The notes under the pieces are model-generated. The model saw only the letters and a list, made by a program, of their open reading frames with translations, searched no databases and was not told the DNA's origin. The position numbers and the translations under genes are program-made. From an uncultured Bacilli bacterium (GTDB taxonomy: Bacteria > Bacillota_I > Bacilli_A > RF39 > UBA660): a stretch of DNA of 24,754 nt. The DNA is taken from the NCBI GenBank assembly GCA_947630415.1, contig CANRHM010000007.1:1-24754 (forward strand). Direction: 5' to 3'. Shown piece by piece: positions 20,574 to 24,754 of this stretch. Each line of letters starts with the position of its first letter. Within the stretch, counting starts at the first letter, position 1.

Positions 20574-20617
20574 CTTTATTTTGTAAAAAGTGTGACATAT
20601 GATTGATTTCTCTAGAG
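20574..20617 (+). repeat. Right copy of the 44-bp direct repeat flanking the abiE pair
   Basis: Matches 18957-19000 at 42 of 44 positions. It lies between abiEii and the spoVG promoter. Confidence 0.85.
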
Positions 20618-20646
20618 GAGGGCTTTTATTTTATATTAAAAATCTG

Positions 20647-20675
20647 TTGCAATTTAGATTTAATTGTTATATGAT
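20647..20675 (+). promoter_or_regulatory. Promoter of spoVG
   Basis: TTGCAA (20647-20652), 17-bp spacer, TATGAT (20670-20675), about 36 bp before the start. No sigma-H-type AGGA/GAAT pair, as used by B. subtilis spoVG, was seen. Confidence 0.65.
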
Positions 20676-20711
20676 ATAGGTGTAAAGTTTTACTTTAAGG
20701 AGGGACAAGAT

Positions 20712-20999
20712 ATGAAGATTACATCAGTCAACGTTCGTAAGATTGAAAAAGAAGGATCACGTATGAAAGGAATTGCATCTGTTCTATTAGATGACAGCTT
20801 TGCAGTTCATGATATTCGTATCATCGAAGGTGACAATGGATTATTCATCGCTATGCCAAGTCGTAAGACAGCAACAGGTGGATATAGAGATATTGCTCAT
20901 CCAATTAATCCAGAAGTTCGTTCAATGTTTGAAGACGCTATTCTTGAAGCATATGAAAATGCTGAAGAACCAGCTGAAGCTGAAACGGAAGAAGAATAA
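20712..20999 (+). CDS. spoVG: SpoVG regulator
   Basis: 95 residues from the ATG at 20712, which has AAGGAGGG upstream; an earlier in-frame ATG would read through the promoter. SpoVG is a small nucleic-acid-binding regulator that affects septation during sporulation and, in other Firmicutes, capsule and virulence genes. The family core is intact: MKITSVNVRKI, GIASVLLDDSFAVHDIRI, GLFIAMPSRKT and YRDIAHPINPEVR, followed by an acidic tail (EEPAEAETEEE). It has its own promoter and a strong terminator. Identification is firm. Confidence 0.97.
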   Translation: MKITSVNVRKIEKEGSRMKGIASVLLDDSFAVHDIRIIEGDNGLFIAMPSRKTATGGYRDIAHPINPEVRSMFEDAILEAYENAEEPAEAETEEE

Positions 21000-21008
21000 G
21001 AATGTTAG

Positions 21009-21034
21009 GACAAGCTTAATGCTTGTCTTTTTTT
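21009..21034 (+). terminator. Intrinsic terminator after spoVG
   Basis: GACAAGC, 5-nt loop, GCTTGTC followed by seven T. Confidence 0.92.
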
Positions 21035-21083
21035 CGGTTCTATTTATCTATTTATTGCATACCTTTTACTAGGAGGCAATCAT

Positions 21084-21377
21084 ATGGATAAAGAAAATCA
21101 AACCATACATAACTATAATCATGGAATTACTATTATAGAAAGAAAAAGTGCATTAATATCAGGTGTTAAAAAAATTGAAAGTTTTGATGACGAAGAATTC
21201 TTAATGGATACAGTCATGGGCATGTTAGTCGTTAAAGGAGAAGGACTAGAACTACTCAAGTTAGATACACTTCAGGGAAATGTATCTATCAAAGGGCTTA
21301 TAAAATCACTTGCTTATATCGAAGAAGGTACCAAAAAAGACAAAGAAAATAGTATTATTAATCGCTTATTTAAATAA
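21084..21377 (+). CDS. yabP: Sporulation protein YabP
   Basis: 97 residues. YabP/YqfC-family protein, small and beta-rich with no membrane segment; in Bacillus it is made in the mother cell and is needed for proper spore cortex or coat, with unclear mechanism. HNYNHGITIIERKSALISGV, the segment SFDDEEFLMDTVMGMLVVKG and the following LDTLQGNVSIKGLI are the recognisable core. The ATG at 21084 has AGGAGG upstream. It overlaps yabQ by one base, the usual pairing. CATACCTT at 21058-21065 resembles a sigma-E -10, but it lies very close to the ribosome-binding site, so promoter use is uncertain. Confidence 0.9.
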   Translation: MDKENQTIHNYNHGITIIERKSALISGVKKIESFDDEEFLMDTVMGMLVVKGEGLELLKLDTLQGNVSIKGLIKSLAYIEEGTKKDKENSIINRLFK

Positions 21378-21685
21378 TGCTTTTAGAAACACAAATACAA
21401 TCAATGATCTATTCCTTTGTCTATGGACTCTTCTTTTCTTTTTTATTAAATCTAAATTATAGAATTCTTTTTTCTAGTAAAAAGATTATTCAAATACTTG
21501 GAAATCTTTTCTTTATAATAGATAATGTGTTTTTATACTTTATTCTTTTAAGATATATTAATAATGGAATGTTACATACTTATTTTTTAATTCTTTTAAT
21601 ACTAGGTTTTTATATAGGAAATTTTACAACTAAAAAGATACGTTATAAGAAATGGTTTTCTGGGTTTCGAAAGAATCAAAAATGA
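21377..21685 (+). CDS. yabQ: Sporulation membrane protein YabQ
   Basis: 102 residues with three predicted transmembrane helices (about 8-26, 40-60 and 66-84) and a basic C-terminus. YabQ is a mother-cell membrane protein needed for spore cortex formation in B. subtilis; it is named here mainly from its place after yabP and before divIC and from its topology, as the sequence is poorly conserved. It is shorter than the Bacillus protein. The start codon overlaps the yabP stop. It ends in TGA, the only TGA stop among the complete genes here, inside the terminator stem. Confidence 0.82.
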   Translation: MLLETQIQSMIYSFVYGLFFSFLLNLNYRILFSSKKIIQILGNLFFIIDNVFLYFILLRYINNGMLHTYFLILLILGFYIGNFTTKKIRYKKWFSGFRKNQK

Positions 21686-21695
21686 TTCTTTTTTT
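21671..21695 (+). terminator. Intrinsic terminator at the end of yabQ
   Basis: AAGAATCA, 4-nt loop, TGATTCTT and a T run. The TGA stop of yabQ is part of the stem. Confidence 0.88.
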
Positions 21696-21741
21696 CTTTA
21701 CAATTATTTTTGTAAAATTATGAAAAGAATTGTCTATTGTA

Positions 21742-21771
21742 TTGAAAAGATTTTTTTCTTTATACTATAAT
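21742..21771 (+). promoter_or_regulatory. Promoter of divIC-tilS(-ftsH)
   Basis: TTGAAA (21742-21747), 18-bp spacer, TATAAT (21766-21771). Confidence 0.7.
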
Positions 21772-21796
21772 ATATGTTAGAAAAGTGGGTGAAAAT

Positions 21797-22093
21797 ATGG
21801 CTAGGAAAAGAAGTCAAATTAAGACTAAAAGACGTCTTATCTTTTTAGTAAGTACTTCTTTAGTTATTGTTTTCACATTGCTTTTTACCATTGGTGGGTA
21901 TTGGGTAGATATTATTTCTAAATATAAAGAAAAACAAGTATTAGAACAACAATTAGTTGATTTAAAAAATGAAGAAGCGGTTTTGAAAGTAGATGTAGAA
22001 AAATTACAAGATTCGGATTATATTGCAAGATATGCAAGAGAAAAATATCTTTATTCCAAAGAAGGAGAATTTATTATTAAAATTCCTGAATAA
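21797..22093 (+). CDS. divIC: Cell division protein DivIC (FtsB-like)
   Basis: 98 residues from the ATG at 21797, which has GGGTGA 4 bp upstream; the GTG at 21785 lies in or before that site. DivIC is a bitopic septum protein that works with FtsL and DivIB to activate septal wall synthesis. A basic cytoplasmic head (KRSQIKTKRR), one membrane helix (about residues 15-37), a coiled coil (KEKQVLEQQLVDLKNEEAVL) and the family ending DSDYIARYAREKYLYSKEGE are all present. Its position between yabQ and tilS matches Bacillus order with genes missing between. tilS follows 19 bp later. Confidence 0.92.
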   Translation: MARKRSQIKTKRRLIFLVSTSLVIVFTLLFTIGGYWVDIISKYKEKQVLEQQLVDLKNEEAVLKVDVEKLQDSDYIARYAREKYLYSKEGEFIIKIPE

Positions 22094-22112
22094 ACAAGAT
22101 GTGGGGGAAATT

Positions 22113-23438
22113 ATGCAAGAGAAGGTATTAGCATTTTTAAATAAATATCATGTTACTGAAGAAGATTGTTTGGTAGTGGGTGTATCAGGAGGACCTGACT
22201 CACTTACGTTATTGGCGATACTTAAGGAGTTATCCAAAAAGATTCCTTATTCTTTAGTGTGTGCTCATGTTAATCATAACGTACGTAAAGTAAGTGCTAA
22301 AGAAAAGATTTTTGTAGAAGATTGGTGTAAAAAACATGATATTGTGTTCGAATCGATGACCATTGAAAAATATGGAGACGATAATTTCCATAACGAAGCA
22401 AGGAATTTGCGTTACCAATTTTTTGAAAGTTTAGTTCATAAATATCATGCGTCTTATTTAGTAACAGCTCATCATGGAGACGATTTGATGGAAACCATTT
22501 TGATGCGTATTGTAAGAGGTTCAACCCTTAAAGGTTATAGTGGTTTTAGTGAATATGTAAATATGGGCGATTATGCTATTTTAAGACCATTCATTTCTTT
22601 TACGAAAGAAGAAATCACCAAGTATGCAGTTAAAAATAAGATTCCGTATGTGATTGATAAATCGAATTTTAAAAGCAAATATACAAGGAATCGGTATCGT
22701 AAAGAAGTGCTTCCTTTTTTAAGAAAAGAAGATCCGTTAGTACATGAGAAGTTTCTAAAGTTTAGTCGTCTTTTAGGAGAATATAATGACTTTATTGATC
22801 GTGAAACGAAGAAAGCATTGTCTAAAGTATATCAAGATAATGTCTTATCGATTTCAAAATACGAAGAGTTAGAACCGTTGTTAAAGACCGAAGTCATTCA
22901 TTCCATTTTAGAGCAAGTCTATCAAGATGATTTAATGCTTATTAATGATCGACATGTAAGTCTCATTAAAGAATTGATTGCATCCAGAAAGAGTAATGCC
23001 TTTATCTATTTACCGAATGAAGTAAAAGTCGTTAAGAGTTATGATGAAGTTCGCCTTATTGTGGAGACAGGAGAAGTCGCTAGTTACGAAATAGAACTGA
23101 TTGATTATGCTTTTCTTCCAAATGGAAAACATTTGGAGTTTGTGAATGAATGTGAAGAAAATGATAATAATATTTGTAGATTAGATAGTAGTGAGATTAG
23201 TTTGCCTCTTTATGTTCGTACCAGGAAACATGGCGATAAGATGGAACTTTTGGGAACAAAAGGGCACCGTAAAATTAAAGATATTATGATCGATAAAAAA
23301 ATTCCGATGGATGAACGAGAACTTTGGCCAGTAGTCATTGATTCGAAGGGCGTAATCGTGTGGTTACCAGGCCTTAAAAAAAGTAAATTTAATAAGACAA
23401 AACAAAGTAAGTGTGATATAATAATTAAATATTATTAA
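22113..23438 (+). CDS. tilS: tRNA(Ile)-lysidine synthetase
   Basis: 441 residues from the ATG at 22113, chosen for GGGGGA upstream and because it lies after divIC; an earlier in-frame ATG would overlap divIC by 71 bp. TilS adds lysine to C34 of the tRNA-Ile with anticodon CAU, switching it from Met to Ile decoding. The N-terminal PP-loop SGGPDS (residue about 31), then HVNHNVR and TAHHGDDLMETILMRIVRGS, define the ATPase; the C-terminal part with RTRKHGDKMELLG, then KIKDIMIDKKIP, is the TilS tRNA-binding domain. Essential in most bacteria. ftsH follows 16 bp later; hprT, usually between them in Bacillus, is absent here. Confidence 0.96.
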   Translation: MQEKVLAFLNKYHVTEEDCLVVGVSGGPDSLTLLAILKELSKKIPYSLVCAHVNHNVRKVSAKEKIFVEDWCKKHDIVFESMTIEKYGDDNFHNEARNLRYQFFESLVHKYHASYLVTAHHGDDLMETILMRIVRGSTLKGYSGFSEYVNMGDYAILRPFISFTKEEITKYAVKNKIPYVIDKSNFKSKYTRNRYRKEVLPFLRKEDPLVHEKFLKFSRLLGEYNDFIDRETKKALSKVYQDNVLSISKYEELEPLLKTEVIHSILEQVYQDDLMLINDRHVSLIKELIASRKSNAFIYLPNEVKVVKSYDEVRLIVETGEVASYEIELIDYAFLPNGKHLEFVNECEENDNNICRLDSSEISLPLYVRTRKHGDKMELLGTKGHRKIKDIMIDKKIPMDERELWPVVIDSKGVIVWLPGLKKSKFNKTKQSKCDIIIKYY

Positions 23439-23454
23439 GCAAGGAGGAAAAAAC

Positions 23455-24754
23455 ATGAATCGTAAAACAGTAAAAAGAGGATTACTTCCTTATGTATTTT
23501 TACTTGTATTAATGTTAGGAGTCTTTTACTTTATTAATGTTTTAAATCAAAAAGTAAATGTCTTTACCTATGACGAATTGTTATCAAAATTACAAAGCGG
23601 AGAAGTTACAGAAGTTTTAGTAACGCCAAAAGAAAGAGCATTGGTTTACGAAGTAAGAGGATCATTAAGAAATTATCAAGAAAATGAATCATTCTATGCC
23701 AGAGTCCCTTTAAGTGATGAAGTTATGAAGACCATGCTTGATGCGTATCAAAATCATCCTTTCACTTTTGAAACCGAAGAGGATCCTGAATCAAGTTCTC
23801 TATTATTGATTCTAGTAAATGTAGTACCACTTCTATTATTAGGAGGAATATTTATCTTCTTCTTCACAAGACAAGTCAATAGTTCGAATAAATCCCTTGA
23901 TTTTGGAAAGAGTAAAGCTCAATTAAGTAGTGACAAGAACAAAGTAACCTTTAACGACGTGGCAGGTCTTAAAGAAGAAAAAGAAGAAGTCAAAGAATTA
24001 ATTGATTTCTTAAAGAATCCAAAACGTTTCCAAAAATTAGGAGCTAGAATTCCTAAAGGAGTCCTTTTAGTAGGTCCTCCTGGAACTGGTAAAACCTTAC
24101 TTGCTCGTGCCGTGGCAGGAGAAGCCAATGTGCCTTTCTATTACATTAGTGGTTCAGACTTTGTAGAACTCTTTGTAGGTGTTGGTGCTAGTCGTGTAAG
24201 AGATATGTTTAAACAAGCTAAACACAATGCACCATGTTTAATCTTTATCGATGAAATTGATGCTGTTGGAAGACAACGTGGAACAGGACTTGGTGGAGGA
24301 CACGATGAACGTGAACAAACCCTTAATCAATTATTAACCGAGATGGATGGTTTTGGTGCCAACGAAGGAATCATTGTTATTGCTGCTACCAACCGTGCAG
24401 ATGTATTGGATCCAGCCCTTCTTCGTCCAGGACGTTTTGACCGTCAAGTAACGGTAGGACTTCCAGATGTAAGAGAACGTGAAGATATCTTAAAAGTACA
24501 TGCTAGAAATAAAATATTAAGTCGTAATGTCGATCTTAAAAATATTGCCAAAAGGACCCCAGGCTTTAGTGGAGCAGATCTTGAAAACTTACTAAATGAA
24601 GCTGCTTTACTTGCCGTAAGAAGAAATAAAGAACAAATCACTTTAAGTGATATTGATGATGCAACCGACCGTGTTATTGCAGGTCCTGCTAAAACGAGTC
24701 GTAAATATACGGATCACGAAAAAGAATTAGTTGCTTATCATGAATCAGGACATG
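23455..24754 (+). CDS. ftsH: ATP-dependent zinc metalloprotease FtsH (3' end cut off)
   Basis: 433 codons visible, open to the window edge. FtsH is a membrane-bound AAA+ protease that degrades misfolded membrane proteins and some regulators. Two transmembrane helices (about residues 10-30 and 115-137) flank an external domain. Then come the AAA+ motifs: Walker A GPPGTGKT, Walker B LIFIDEIDA, and the second region of homology ATNRADVLDPALLRPGRFDR. The last codons read HESGH, the zinc-binding HEXXH motif of the protease domain; the rest is outside the window. The ATG at 23455 has AAGGAGG upstream. It probably shares the divIC promoter with tilS, though a weak TATAAT inside the 3' end of tilS is possible. 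Confidence 0.97.
   Translation, partial: MNRKTVKRGLLPYVFLLVLMLGVFYFINVLNQKVNVFTYDELLSKLQSGEVTEVLVTPKERALVYEVRGSLRNYQENESFYARVPLSDEVMKTMLDAYQNHPFTFETEEDPESSSLLLILVNVVPLLLLGGIFIFFFTRQVNSSNKSLDFGKSKAQLSSDKNKVTFNDVAGLKEEKEEVKELIDFLKNPKRFQKLGARIPKGVLLVGPPGTGKTLLARAVAGEANVPFYYISGSDFVELFVGVGASRVRDMFKQAKHNAPCLIFIDEIDAVGRQRGTGLGGGHDEREQTLNQLLTEMDGFGANEGIIVIAATNRADVLDPALLRPGRFDRQVTVGLPDVREREDILKVHARNKILSRNVDLKNIAKRTPGFSGADLENLLNEAALLAVRRNKEQITLSDIDDATDRVIAGPAKTSRKYTDHEKELVAYHESGH

Noticed and set aside
20791..21072. Plus-strand ORF overlapping spoVG in another frame
   Set aside because: It runs through the spoVG terminator and has no family resemblance.
21683..21685. UGA read as tryptophan (code 4)
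   Set aside because: The TGA of yabQ lies in a terminator stem, all tryptophans in conserved motifs use TGG, and no other gene has an internal TGA.
1..24754. CRISPR arrays, rRNA or tRNA genes
   Set aside because: No regularly spaced repeats and no sequences resembling rRNA or tRNA were seen on either strand.

Overview
The window comes from a low-GC, endospore-forming member of the Bacillota. Roughly one third of the bases are G or C, almost every stop is TAA or TAG, and the ribosome-binding sites are strong AGGAGG or AGGTGA types. It holds spoIIR, spoIIQ, spoIIID, mbl, spoVG, yabP and yabQ next to housekeeping genes. The gene blocks (prfA-prmC; ywzB-spoIIQ-spoIIID-mbl; spoVG, yabPQ-divIC-tilS-ftsH) match Bacillus-type neighbourhoods but are more compact. 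The protein style suggests an uncultured gut lineage of the Bacilli/Erysipelotrichia/RF39 type; that placement is inference.

Layout. 1-1016: the 3' end of prfA, then prmC. 1045-2164: an unknown zinc-ribbon-like gene (minus strand) divergent from an Ig-like lipoprotein. 2271-4004: a large surface protein with an FGE/C-type-lectin-like C-terminus. 4046-4939 (minus): a DUF2935-like gene. 5083-9815: spoIIR, a MntP-type pump, a small YjcZ-like gene (minus), fba, murA, an SGNH hydrolase and rpmE. 10003-13670: a TPR protein, rpiB, ywzB, spoIIQ, spoIIID and mbl. 13752-16057: tagO, a LytTR regulator with an altered receiver, and csp. 16129-18549: a second surface-protein cluster. 18550-19086: noncoding DNA with a strong hairpin, a TIR-bounded element of about 300 bp and a terminator. 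19087-20516: an AbiE toxin-antitoxin pair between 44-bp direct repeats. 20712-24754: spoVG, yabP, yabQ, divIC, tilS and a truncated ftsH.

The most unusual system is the pair of large surface proteins (2271-4004 and 16720-18549). Both end in a short segment with the layout of a diversity-generating-retroelement (DGR) variable region: a conserved frame (PW, RG, SG, GxF, SFRLVL) with scattered substitutions, and a GC content far above the rest of each gene (about 66% in the second copy, with very few adenines in its first half). No reverse transcriptase or template repeat is visible here, so any DGR would have to act from elsewhere. The promoter of the first gene is a perfect TTGACA/TATAAT pair whose spacer contains nine consecutive G, which suggests on/off switching by slipped-strand mispairing. 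The second cluster's promoter spacer contains eleven consecutive A. Together these suggest surface antigens or adhesins that vary in both expression and binding-site sequence.

The remaining genes are mostly core: translation termination, decoding and ribosome genes (prfA, prmC, rpmE, tilS), cell wall and shape (murA, tagO, mbl, divIC), forespore/mother-cell signalling (spoIIR, spoIIQ, spoIIID) and spore formation (spoVG, yabP, yabQ).
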